Shown one piece after another: positions 1-8,538 of a DNA stretch of 64,000 nt. The notes under the pieces were generated by a model, which was not told where the DNA came from, did no database searches, and saw only the letters and a program-made list of their open reading frames with translations. How positions within the stretch are numbered: the first letter of the stretch is position 1; each line of letters opens with the position of its first letter. This DNA is from an uncultured Methanomicrobiales archaeon (lineage in GTDB: Archaea > Halobacteriota > Methanomicrobia > Methanomicrobiales > Methanospirillaceae). Where the stretch lies: the NCBI GenBank assembly GCA_949320185.1, contig CASGHK010000024.1, positions 1-64,000 on the forward strand. Direction: 5' to 3'. The position numbers and the translations under genes were made by a program.

Positions 1-147
1 TTCGGAGAGATAAATTATTCCTGTATTTAGGTGAATATGTTTGGAGATATAATCACAGAAAGGAGAGCGACAAAATGAAAATGAAGCGCATCCTTGAGTT
101 ATTGGAGAAGGAGGTTAGGGGCTAGTTTGACACTATACCCAAATATT

Positions 148-546
148 TTAGAGCCTGAAGGTTCTCACGATCTCCTGCCGAATCGAGTCGATCGGGTACG
201 CCCCCGTGATCTGTCCGACAAGCATCCCGGAACTGAAGAGAAGGAGAGTCGGGATTGCCGAGATACGGTACTGGGCTGCTACCTGAGGGTTCTCGTCGGT
301 GTTCAGTTTTGCGAATGCTATCCTTCCGGCGAACTCGTCAGCGAGGGCCTCTATCACGGGCCCAACCCGCCGGCAGGGCCCGCACCAGGGAGCCCAGCAG
401 TCGATCACGAGGTATGGCCGGGTCGTGACAAGGTCGGAGAAGTTCACTCGTGTCGCAACCAGCACCCCCTCCCGTTGCGGCCTCTTTTGCGCGGCGGCCA
501 GCTCCTGAAGCCGCTTCTCTCGCAGGCGGAACAGTTCGTCGTCCAT
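148..546 (-). CDS. Thioredoxin family protein
   Basis: WAPWCGPCRRVGPVIEALADEF active-site motif and the cis-Pro region (SAIPTLLLF). Confidence 0.93.
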   Translation of the reverse strand: MDDELFRLREKRLQELAAAQKRPQREGVLVATRVNFSDLVTTRPYLVIDCWAPWCGPCRRVGPVIEALADEFAGRIAFAKLNTDENPQVAAQYRISAIPTLLLFSSGMLVGQITGAYPIDSIRQEIVRTFRL

Positions 547-659
547 GCACCAGAGGCTTGCAGAGGATCTATTTATCGTTGCTGGCCTCCCCTTGCCGAT
601 CGGCAGAACGGGGTGAGATAGTTATTAAATACGGGAGAGCTAACTATGTTATTCCCCGA

Positions 660-734
660 AGCGAGGTAGGGTAGTCAGGAGATCCCGACGGGCTCATAAC
701 CCGTAGACCGATGGTTCAAATCCATCCCTCGCTA
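660..734 (+). tRNA. tRNA-Met (CAT anticodon)
   Basis: 7-bp acceptor stem AGCGAGG/CCTCGCT, anticodon loop GGGCTCATAACCC, T-arm GATGGTTCAAATCCATC. Confidence 0.93.
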
Positions 735-920
735 CTGTTCTTCAACGTATCACCCCGAAGCCCCAGGCATTTCGTGCCCGGTTCACTCCAATCCATGCAA
801 TACCCCCGGTTAATGGCGGGCCATCCTGGTTGTCAGGAACCGGTGGGAAGGAGCGGCGGTGCCGCGCCGATCCTCTCACTGCGATGGGATTGGTTAATTA
901 TTCGTCAGTAGTGGGCACCG

Positions 921-2450
921 CTACCTTCCCTTGACACCAAGCCCGGTAAGGATCTCGCGGAACTGGCTGTCCGAACGGATCAGGTAGACGTAAAAGAGCA
1001 CACAGGCGGCGAGACCAACCGAGATATGGATGATCGGCGGCGTTCCAAGCAGTATGAGTCCCATCAGGAGTATCCCCAGCGGGATGAACTCGAGCACAGC
1101 ACGAAAGATGATGCGAAGGGTACGATGGGCTGGAATCCCCGAAAAGACCAGAAGGCGAACACAAAGGTATCCATACACCCCGATCCCCGCGAGTGCAAAG
1201 AAGAGTATCGCGAGTCGGGCAGACCCGATGACGCCGCCTGTGACGAGTGCGACGAGGCGACTCACGAAGTTTGCCAGGTTGATCTTGAGCCCGAAACCCT
1301 GGTTCTCCTGGATCATGTATATGGTCGAGAGCGGGGATGAGATAAACCAGAGAACAGCCCATACCGAAAGGAGCTGAGTATAAAAGCCCGCCTCAGCCCA
1401 TGCCGAGCCGAATACAAAGGCGAAGAGTTCTGAGCCGATCACCGAAATGGTGAGCATCGGGAAGAGAACAATCTTGAGGAGGATCGTGAAGACTGATTCG
1501 GTAAGATCGGCCAGATGCCCTTCTCGCTTCGCATTTGAGGCTCGCTGAAAGAAGACCTGTTGGATGGCGCTGCCCACCAGGTCCATCGGCATCATGATCA
1601 GGCGAAACGCGAGCGAGTAGAAACCCGCCTGGACCGGGGAGAAGAAAACCGGGAGGAGGAGGGACGGGAGCTGCCAGGAGGCGACATTCAACAGCCCCGA
1701 CCAGGACTCGTACAGAGGGAACTTCTTGTATCGAACGACCAGAGCTTTCATCCTATGGATCGAGACGAGACGAGTGAGCCGTCGTCGATCGTCACGGTAG
1801 ATCTGGGCGGCAAGGATCCCGGTTGCGACTCCCTGCCCCAGGGTGTTCGCTGCGATGAGAGCGCCACCCGTAGGAAAGCCACCCATACCCGCACCGAGCT
1901 GCCCCCCCGTCGTCGCGACAGCCGAGACGATACGTGCTACGGAGAGGCGACCGTACTGGCGTGATCGGGAGTTCCAGTAGTTCAGGGCAACGAAGAGACC
2001 GGAGATGAAGACAAAGGGCGAGACGAGCCAGAGATGACCAGCGAGTTCGGGTGCGTTCAATGCGGAGACGATTGCTGGTTCGAAGATGAGGAAGACCGGG
2101 AGACAGAGGACCGAGATCCCGGTCACGATGGTAATGCAGAGCGCAAGGAGGTTGACTGCGTCTCTCTCCTCCTCCGGGAGCATGATGGCGAACTCGTACC
2201 GGAGGCAGGAGACCGTACTGAGCACTTTCGTGATCGAGGTAAAGATCGCGAGCAACCCGAAGTCAGCAGGTGTGAACAGACGGGTCAACACCGGGGACGC
2301 GAGGACCACCAGTACCTGGGCAAAGGTCGTTCCGGTTACGAGTTTGAGGACGTCGCCGGTGAAGCCCCGGCGCCCGGAGGCACCGCCACTGGACGACGTC
2401 TCCTGTCGAGCCGGCACATCCGGCGCGGCAGAGGGCATTTCACCGGGCAC
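921..2450 (-). CDS. Oligosaccharide flippase / polysaccharide biosynthesis membrane protein (Wzx-like)
   Basis: Multi-TM protein with SPVLTRLFTPADFGLLAIFTS N-terminal motif typical of the MATE/Wzx superfamily. Confidence 0.88.
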   Translation of the reverse strand: MPGEMPSAAPDVPARQETSSSGGASGRRGFTGDVLKLVTGTTFAQVLVVLASPVLTRLFTPADFGLLAIFTSITKVLSTVSCLRYEFAIMLPEEERDAVNLLALCITIVTGISVLCLPVFLIFEPAIVSALNAPELAGHLWLVSPFVFISGLFVALNYWNSRSRQYGRLSVARIVSAVATTGGQLGAGMGGFPTGGALIAANTLGQGVATGILAAQIYRDDRRRLTRLVSIHRMKALVVRYKKFPLYESWSGLLNVASWQLPSLLLPVFFSPVQAGFYSLAFRLIMMPMDLVGSAIQQVFFQRASNAKREGHLADLTESVFTILLKIVLFPMLTISVIGSELFAFVFGSAWAEAGFYTQLLSVWAVLWFISSPLSTIYMIQENQGFGLKINLANFVSRLVALVTGGVIGSARLAILFFALAGIGVYGYLCVRLLVFSGIPAHRTLRIIFRAVLEFIPLGILLMGLILLGTPPIIHISVGLAACVLFYVYLIRSDSQFREILTGLGVKGR

Positions 2451-3120
2451 GGTCCTGCCCTACCATCTCCGAACCGCAGACCACGAGCCCGTCGGAGCCC
2501 CGCTCACCAATCTTTCGTGCTGGAGCGCCGGCGATGGTGATGAAGGGTTCCTTGAACGATGTGGTGACCACAGAGTTGGCGCCTATCGCAGCCCCATCCG
2601 CTATCCGGATCGGGCCGTAGAGGATGGCGCCGGGTCCGATATAGACATTGTCGCCGATCACCGGTGCATCTTCATCGGTACCCGCTGTACTCCCGATATT
2701 GACGCAGACATGCAGGCGACAGTTGGCACCAACTCGAGCACAGGAGTTCACGACGATCGTTCCCCGGTGTGCAATCGCCAGCCCTGGCCCGAAGACATTC
2801 GGTGGAATCGTGAACCCGAGCTGGACACTCATACGATGAAAACGTAATGAAAGCAGGCTCCGGTATGGTCGCCAGAGGGCGGATCGGCGACAGTTCAGGG
2901 TATATTCAAGAGTCCGAAGCAGGCGCTGGAACTTCCAGACCTCGTCGCCAAAGAGGCGCGGGCGCCGGCGGGTCTGCTCGAGCGAGATCCTGTCGGCCTC
3001 TAGGTAGAACTCGTACTCCTCTCGTGATCCGATCGGCACAACCGGCTCTCCACGACTCCTATTCATCAATATTCGCCAAAAACCGTAATAAATGCACACC
3101 CTATGAAGGCTGATTACCAT
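2440..3120 (-). CDS. Serine acetyltransferase-like hexapeptide-repeat acyltransferase
   Basis: C-terminal left-handed beta-helix repeats (HRGTIVVNSCARVGANCRLHVCVNIGS...VIGDNVYIGPGAILYGPIRIADGAAIGANSVVT). Confidence 0.85.
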   Translation of the reverse strand: MVISLHRVCIYYGFWRILMNRSRGEPVVPIGSREEYEFYLEADRISLEQTRRRPRLFGDEVWKFQRLLRTLEYTLNCRRSALWRPYRSLLSLRFHRMSVQLGFTIPPNVFGPGLAIAHRGTIVVNSCARVGANCRLHVCVNIGSTAGTDEDAPVIGDNVYIGPGAILYGPIRIADGAAIGANSVVTTSFKEPFITIAGAPARKIGERGSDGLVVCGSEMVGQDRAR

Positions 3121-3227
3121 AGATATTCATCCATCGTGAGCTTTATCGCGCTCACGCCCCAACATCAATGGTACGAGCGAAAACGACGCCGACAAAGGCG
3201 CCGGAGCCGCGAAGAGGATTTTTTCGC

Positions 3228-3839
3228 ATGAAAGTTCTTGCATTCGGTGCTCATCCAGACGATCTCGAGATCGGCATGGGGGGCACGATCTCCCGGTATA
3301 CAAGTAGAGGGCACGAGGTGCTGATGGTTATCGCGACCGTGCCGAACCGAAAGGAGAGTCGAGTCTGCGAAGCCGAAGAGGCGGCATCCGTGCTCGGTGC
3401 AAACCTGGTTGTGATGGATATCGTCCCCGACGAGCTTGTCTTTTCGAGGGAGATCGTCCGCCGCTTCGACGCGATCTTCAATAATTTTGGTCCTGACGTT
3501 GTGTACACTCATTCAAACAAAGATTCGCATCAGGACCATGCAGCTGTCACCAACGCAGTGATCGCCACCACTCGGAAGAACGACTGCTCGGTCTATATGT
3601 ACGAACAGACTATTCCGGGAGGGATCGCCCCCAATCCGTTTCACGGCCAGTACTACGTTGATATATCAGATACGATCGGCCCGAAACTCGATTCGATCAT
3701 GAAACACCGGACTCAGCTCGACACCTACGGCCCCTGGTGGCTCGAAGGAATCAAGGGGAGGGCGATGTACCACGGGTTCAGAATCAACGTGAAGTACGCG
3801 GAGGTCTTCGAGGTGATAAAGGATCTCGCGCGTTGGTAG
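3228..3839 (+). CDS. PIG-L family deacetylase (alternative upstream start 3168)
   Basis: AFGAHPDDLEIGMGGT and THSNKDSHQDHAAV metal-binding motifs of the PIG-L/LmbE family. Confidence 0.92.
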   Translation: MKVLAFGAHPDDLEIGMGGTISRYTSRGHEVLMVIATVPNRKESRVCEAEEAASVLGANLVVMDIVPDELVFSREIVRRFDAIFNNFGPDVVYTHSNKDSHQDHAAVTNAVIATTRKNDCSVYMYEQTIPGGIAPNPFHGQYYVDISDTIGPKLDSIMKHRTQLDTYGPWWLEGIKGRAMYHGFRINVKYAEVFEVIKDLARW

Positions 3840-3864
3840 GGCTCCGAGGGATAGGTTTATTTTT

Positions 3865-3876
3865 TTGAATATTCAA
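3865..3876. promoter_or_regulatory. 12-bp perfect palindrome TTGAATATTCAA upstream of the HTH regulator; TATA-like ataatatat follows at about 3889-3897
   Basis: Read directly; lies 32 nt 5' of the ATG at 3909. Confidence 0.4.
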
Positions 3877-3908
3877 GAATAAGTAGGATAATATATTGGA
3901 GAGAGATC

Positions 3909-4310
3909 ATGCGGCCCGAAAAGATCATGGTATTTACCCAGAAGGAGGAGGAGTTCGCAGGCCTCCTCATCAGCCTGGGAATTAAGAGAAACATCGCGAA
4001 GGTGCTCGTCTATCTCGCCTCGATCCCCGAGGCGACGTCGCGTGAGATCGAGCGGGGAACTGACCTGCGTCAGCCCGAAGTGTCGATCGCGATGCACCGC
4101 CTGATCAAGGAGAACTGGGTGGACAGCAGGGAGTCCAAGGCGGAGTCGAAGGGACGCCCCGTCAAGATCTACCGCCTCTCGCGTCCGATCAGCGAGATCG
4201 TCGATGCGATCGAGGAAGAGAAACGCCAGGAGGCGGAGAAGCAGCAGGACATCATGCAGCGTCTTCGCCTGATCACCACCGAGAGCGAAGACCTGGCAGT
4301 CAACGGGTGA
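3909..4310 (+). CDS. ArsR/TrmB-like winged-helix transcriptional regulator
   Basis: HTH segment (AKVLVYLASIPEATSREIERGTDLRQPEVSIAMHRLIKENWV) followed by a charged helical tail. Confidence 0.8.
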   Translation: MRPEKIMVFTQKEEEFAGLLISLGIKRNIAKVLVYLASIPEATSREIERGTDLRQPEVSIAMHRLIKENWVDSRESKAESKGRPVKIYRLSRPISEIVDAIEEEKRQEAEKQQDIMQRLRLITTESEDLAVNG

Positions 4311-4986
4311 GGACGCGGTATCCCGCGTCGCTCCCCACGATCACCTTTGTCTTTTTTTCGAATCCCGAGAAGATACCGGCGGCTACCACCCCCGGGATCC
4401 GCTCGATAGAGGTTTCGAGACCGGCCGGATCCTCGATCTGCCCGAAAGACCAGTCGATCACCAGCCCTCCATTGTCCGTTACCACTGGTCCATCCTTGGC
4501 CGTCCCTTCCCGTATCCGGCCCGAACCCCCCATCTGCGCCAGTCGATCCATCACCAGGGCGCAGGCGAACGGGAGAACTTCGATCGGGACCTTTTCTGAG
4601 AGTCTTTCGGTGAGTTTGTCCTCATCCACGACGATCACCAGTTGATCAGCGGCGGCAGCGACGCACTTTTCGCGCGTGAGCGCCGCCCCTCGACCCTTGA
4701 TGAGACGCAGTTCAGGATCGACCTGGTCAGCCCCGTCGATCGCGATCGCCAGGTGCGGCGCATCGTTCAGGGATGCCAACGGGATGCCAAGCGCACGGGC
4801 ACGTATGGCCGTCTGGTACGATGTCGGGACTCCCACGCAGGATAGTCCACCGCCCCGTATCCTCTCCGCGAGCCGTTCCATCGCAAATCGGACCGTCGAG
4901 CCGGTACCTAGTCCGACCAGTGTGCCCGGTTCCACCAGGTCGGCTGCTGCGTATCCTGCAGCCCGCTTAGGTGCCTCGTTTCCCAT
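4300..4986 (-). CDS. rpiA: Ribose-5-phosphate isomerase A
   Basis: VGLGTGSTVRFAMERL, AIDGADQVDPELRLIKGRGAALTREK motifs. Confidence 0.96.
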   Translation of the reverse strand: MGNEAPKRAAGYAAADLVEPGTLVGLGTGSTVRFAMERLAERIRGGGLSCVGVPTSYQTAIRARALGIPLASLNDAPHLAIAIDGADQVDPELRLIKGRGAALTREKCVAAAADQLVIVVDEDKLTERLSEKVPIEVLPFACALVMDRLAQMGGSGRIREGTAKDGPVVTDNGGLVIDWSFGQIEDPAGLETSIERIPGVVAAGIFSGFEKKTKVIVGSDAGYRVLTR

Positions 4987-5025
4987 GAACGAAGGTTCGT
5001 GCCGACAGGGGATAATCCTCTCCCG

Positions 5026-5808
5026 CTATGATTGAAAAAGGGCAGTGAGCGGATCGGCGCCTCCCGGGGCCGTGAGATCGAGCGTCAACGGAGTAACCGA
5101 GACGCGCCCTTCCCGGATCGCTGAGACATCGGTCCCGGGATCCGCAGAGTCGATGATCGGACCGTCGATCCAGAAATATGGCCGACCCCTTGGGTCGAGA
5201 CGGCGTTCTACCCCGGTTGCAAAGAGTTTGGGAGCGAGCCGTGTGATCTCGTACCCTCCCGTCCACCGGGCCGGGATATTAATATTGATCACATCCACCC
5301 CGTCGGGGTAACCACCTGAGAAGATCCGTTTACAGCTATCACTGACCACGCGCCCCGCCTCGGTGAATGACTGAACAGAACGACGCGGATCCCCGAACTT
5401 ATCCCCCTGGTCCACGACCTGGAGCGAGAAAGCAATCCCGGGGACTCCGTGGTTCGCTCCCTCAAGGGCGGCCCCAACGGTCCCCGACGTCATCACGGAC
5501 TCAAACGAGAGGTTCTCGCCGATATTGATCCCCGAGACGATGAGGTCCGGCTTGACCTGGAGCGCAAAGAGCCCTATGATCACCGCGTCCGTCGGTTTGC
5601 CGGCGACAGCGTGCGCCTCGACCCCATTGTGGAGGATCGCATCGACCCGCAATGGTTCGAAGATCGAGATCGATCGGCCGACCGCCGACTGCTGGGTTGC
5701 GGGTGCAACCACGGTCACGTCTGCGATCGGGGCAAGCGCCTCGTACGCAGCCCAAAGCCCGATCGAGTTGACGCCGTCATCGTTCGTCAGTAGGACGCGG
5801 GGCCTCAT
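5026..5808 (-). CDS. surE: 5'/3'-nucleotidase SurE
   Basis: LLTNDDGVNSIGL N-terminus and SGINIGENL...SGTVGAALEG motifs. Confidence 0.96.
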   Translation of the reverse strand: MRPRVLLTNDDGVNSIGLWAAYEALAPIADVTVVAPATQQSAVGRSISIFEPLRVDAILHNGVEAHAVAGKPTDAVIIGLFALQVKPDLIVSGINIGENLSFESVMTSGTVGAALEGANHGVPGIAFSLQVVDQGDKFGDPRRSVQSFTEAGRVVSDSCKRIFSGGYPDGVDVININIPARWTGGYEITRLAPKLFATGVERRLDPRGRPYFWIDGPIIDSADPGTDVSAIREGRVSVTPLTLDLTAPGGADPLTALFQS

Positions 5809-5894
5809 CGCACTACTGGTGGAACCTGTTCAGCAAAAAGGGATCGCTGCTCCAGGCGTGGGTTTCATCTACATTGACCGTTCACGGATGCTGC

Positions 5895-6785
5895 ATGAAG
5901 GCGTTCCTTGCAGAGTACGCGTCACTTGCAGGAGAGCCCGATGTTGCCACGGAAGGAGCAGCGATGCGGGATGTCCTGAAGAAGAGCTTCGAGGTCTGCG
6001 GATACGAGGTGGTACTGCCGACATCGCCCGACCTCGATGCGGAGATCCGACGTCTCGGCCCGACCTGCGATGTCGGGCTCGTCATCGCCCCGGACCATCT
6101 CCTGAGCAGGTTCACGCGGACCCTCGAGGAGGTCTGCCACAATATCGGCTGCGGAGCGATGAATGTCGCCGTGGCAGCTAACAAAAAACGTTCAGCCGCG
6201 ATCCTGTCCAGTCACGACCTACCGGTGCCGCCTGAGCAACAGAGCGGACAACGGGTTATCAAACCCATACGGGGGTATGGAGCGCTCGGGGTGCGCCTCT
6301 CCGACGGACCCGCAAGAGAGGGAGAGTTCGGCCAGGCGTTCATCGAGGGGGAGCACCTTTCGGTCTCCCTCGTCGGAAACCGGGTCGTGGGGGACGCATG
6401 CGAGTTCTGGACGGGGGAGCGTCCGCTCGCCCTCTCTCTGAACCTCCAGGAGATCGAGGTCGATGGCGATGGAGGATTTCATTATCTCGGAGGCGAGACG
6501 CCCATCGATCACCCCCGGAGGGCAGAATGCATCGAGGTGGCACGAAAGGCGGTCGAAGTGCTTGGTTGCCAGGGGTATGTTGGAGTTGACCTCGTGCTCG
6601 GAGACAGGCCGTACATCGTCGACGTGAACCCCAGGATCACCACCTCTCTCGTTGGTATCGCCGCCGTCATGCAGGAGGAGATCGCCGACGTCCTGGTCCG
6701 GGCGTCGAAGGGACAGGGACTAACCGAAGTCCATTTCAATGGCCGTGTCCGATACGACACCGACGGAACGGTGACCCGACTGTGA
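5895..6785 (+). CDS. mfnD: ATP-grasp protein, MfnD-like (tyramine-L-glutamate ligase)
   Basis: ATP-grasp elements (VIKPIRGYGALGVRL, GQAFIEGEHLSVSLVG, VDVNPRITTS); 4-nt overlap with an MfnF-like gene. Confidence 0.75.
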   Translation: MKAFLAEYASLAGEPDVATEGAAMRDVLKKSFEVCGYEVVLPTSPDLDAEIRRLGPTCDVGLVIAPDHLLSRFTRTLEEVCHNIGCGAMNVAVAANKKRSAAILSSHDLPVPPEQQSGQRVIKPIRGYGALGVRLSDGPAREGEFGQAFIEGEHLSVSLVGNRVVGDACEFWTGERPLALSLNLQEIEVDGDGGFHYLGGETPIDHPRRAECIEVARKAVEVLGCQGYVGVDLVLGDRPYIVDVNPRITTSLVGIAAVMQEEIADVLVRASKGQGLTEVHFNGRVRYDTDGTVTRL

Positions 6786-7705
6786 TCGGGATCGATGTCG
6801 GCGGCGCGAACCTGAAGGTTGTGACTGAAGCGGGCAGTGCGATCCATTACTGCCCGCTCTGGACGGGAGCCCCCATCGTTGACCTCCTCGCCCCCTACGC
6901 TGGCGAGGAGGCGGCAGTCGTAATGTCCGGGGAGCTCGCAGACTCGTTCTCTTCCAAGGACCAGGGGATCCGGTTCATCGTGGACCAGATCAGGGCTGTC
7001 TTTCCGGGAGCCCGGTTCTATGGGACCGACGGACGGTTCCATGCCGGTCCAACACCCACACTCGCAGCTGCCAACTGGCTCGCCTCTGCCGTTTGGCTCG
7101 GACGAATGCACCCGGATTCGGTCCTTCTCGACATCGGTTCGACAACGACCGATATCATACCGCTCGCCGATCTTCAGGGATTATTTGGACTGACCGATCT
7201 CGGTCGACTCCAGGAGGGATATCTCCTGTACACAGGTATGCTCCGGACGACAGTCCCGGCGATTGTCAGCGCAGTCGAGGTACACGGTCGGCGAACCCCG
7301 GTCGCATCCGAACACTTTGCGCAATCCGGCGATGTCCATCTGATCCTCAACCACATAGGGGCCGAAGAATACACCACCGAGACCCCTGACCATGGACCCG
7401 CGACACGACAGGGAGCTCTCAGAAGGCTCGCGCGAATTGTCTGCGCCGACCTCGAGGAGCTGGGAGAAGAGACGGTCGCCTTCCTCGCCGACCAGGTGTG
7501 GGAGGCACAGCGGACGCAGGTGATGACCGCAGTCGATGCCATCGTTCAGAAGAGCGGGAGTCGGAGGATCCTGGTGGCGGGGATCGGTGCCCCCACATTC
7601 GCACCGCTGTTCCGCGGAGAAGACCTCTCGATCCGCCTGGGCTCGCTGGCGGACACCCTTCCGGCCCACGCTGTGCGGGAGCTGGCACTCCAATCGCCAG
7701 GGTGA
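6782..7705 (+). CDS. mfnF: H4MPT-linked C1 transfer pathway protein, MfnF-like (hydantoinase/acetone carboxylase-type ASKHA fold)
   Basis: IGIDVGGANLKVVTEAG and LDIGSTTTDIIPL phosphate motifs; adjacent to mfnD-like gene. Confidence 0.75.
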   Translation: MIGIDVGGANLKVVTEAGSAIHYCPLWTGAPIVDLLAPYAGEEAAVVMSGELADSFSSKDQGIRFIVDQIRAVFPGARFYGTDGRFHAGPTPTLAAANWLASAVWLGRMHPDSVLLDIGSTTTDIIPLADLQGLFGLTDLGRLQEGYLLYTGMLRTTVPAIVSAVEVHGRRTPVASEHFAQSGDVHLILNHIGAEEYTTETPDHGPATRQGALRRLARIVCADLEELGEETVAFLADQVWEAQRTQVMTAVDAIVQKSGSRRILVAGIGAPTFAPLFRGEDLSIRLGSLADTLPAHAVRELALQSPG

Positions 7706-7842
7706 AGATACACTGGAACCTGGCGGTCGGGCAGTTCGCAGTATCGGTGTTGCTCGGTATGACCCTGAACCTGGTGGGGGTCCCCCTCTTCTTTGTCGTG
7801 TTCGCCCTACCTCTGGTTCCTCTGCTGGACCATCGTACCTGA
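7702..7842 (+). CDS. Small (46 aa) predicted membrane protein, GTG start
   Basis: GTGA overlap with the preceding stop; VKIHWNLAVGQFAVSVLLGMTLNLVGVPLFFVVFALPLVPLLDHRT is strongly hydrophobic. Confidence 0.5.
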   Translation: MKIHWNLAVGQFAVSVLLGMTLNLVGVPLFFVVFALPLVPLLDHRT

Positions 7843-8370
7843 TGGAGAGACCCCGGAGAGGGCCGCTGGGTCCAGCGCCGAGACGGCTACCGAACCTGCA
7901 TCGCTTGAGAGCCTGAGGATCGAAACAGGAACCGGGAGACCGAACAGGCGAAGTGTCGCGATTGGCGGAAGGGGAAGACGTGCATAAGACCGGATCGTAG
8001 CCCGGTCAAGAAGCAACCCGAGTCGAGCCAGAGTGCGGGAGACCTGGCCAGGAGGCATCTGTTCGGAGAGGGCGGCGGCGAGTTCGACCACTGGGGCACC
8101 GTGCCGGGTTCCGGGGTAGAACGGGGATTCAGCGTAGCAGAGCTGATCACAGGCGGAACAACGAAATCGCTTCACACGGACCCGAATATCACGCACCCCC
8201 CGTGAATCCCGGAGCTTGGCAAATCGCTTGTCACGAAAGTCGTATGGCCTGACAGAACCCCCGCACCCAGGACACCGATCGAGAGAGCTGTACACCGCCC
8301 CGTCCTGGGCACTGATCCCTGCGCGGACCATATCGACCATCATAGGTGCTACGGGGATCGGACGTGTCAT
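7807..8370 (-). CDS. Zinc-ribbon plus HTH protein resembling a transposase N-terminal region
   Basis: CPGCGG...CSACDQLC zinc-ribbon and a helical segment LSEQMPPGQVSRTLARLGLLLDRATIRSYAR. Confidence 0.6.
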   Translation of the reverse strand: MTRPIPVAPMMVDMVRAGISAQDGAVYSSLDRCPGCGGSVRPYDFRDKRFAKLRDSRGVRDIRVRVKRFRCSACDQLCYAESPFYPGTRHGAPVVELAAALSEQMPPGQVSRTLARLGLLLDRATIRSYARLPLPPIATLRLFGLPVPVSILRLSSDAGSVAVSALDPAALSGVSPSGTMVQQRNQR

Positions 8371-8491
8371 GCGGGCCTCTGCGCTTCAGAGCGTGGAGAT
8401 CATTTTGTATATAAACCTTGAGCAGATACCCAAAGTGCGCCCAACGACGTACCCACCGATAATAATCGATTTCGGAATGTTAAACCAGTAC

Positions 8492-8507
8492 GGTTAAATA
8501 GGTTAAC
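8492..8507 (+). promoter_or_regulatory. Putative fdh promoter region with repeated GGTTAA and TATA-like ttaaata
   Basis: ggttaaataggttaac located 30-45 nt upstream of the fdhA ATG in a locally AT-rich stretch. Confidence 0.35.
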
Positions 8508-8538
8508 TTCTAGATGTTCTCTCGTCCGAGGACTCTCT

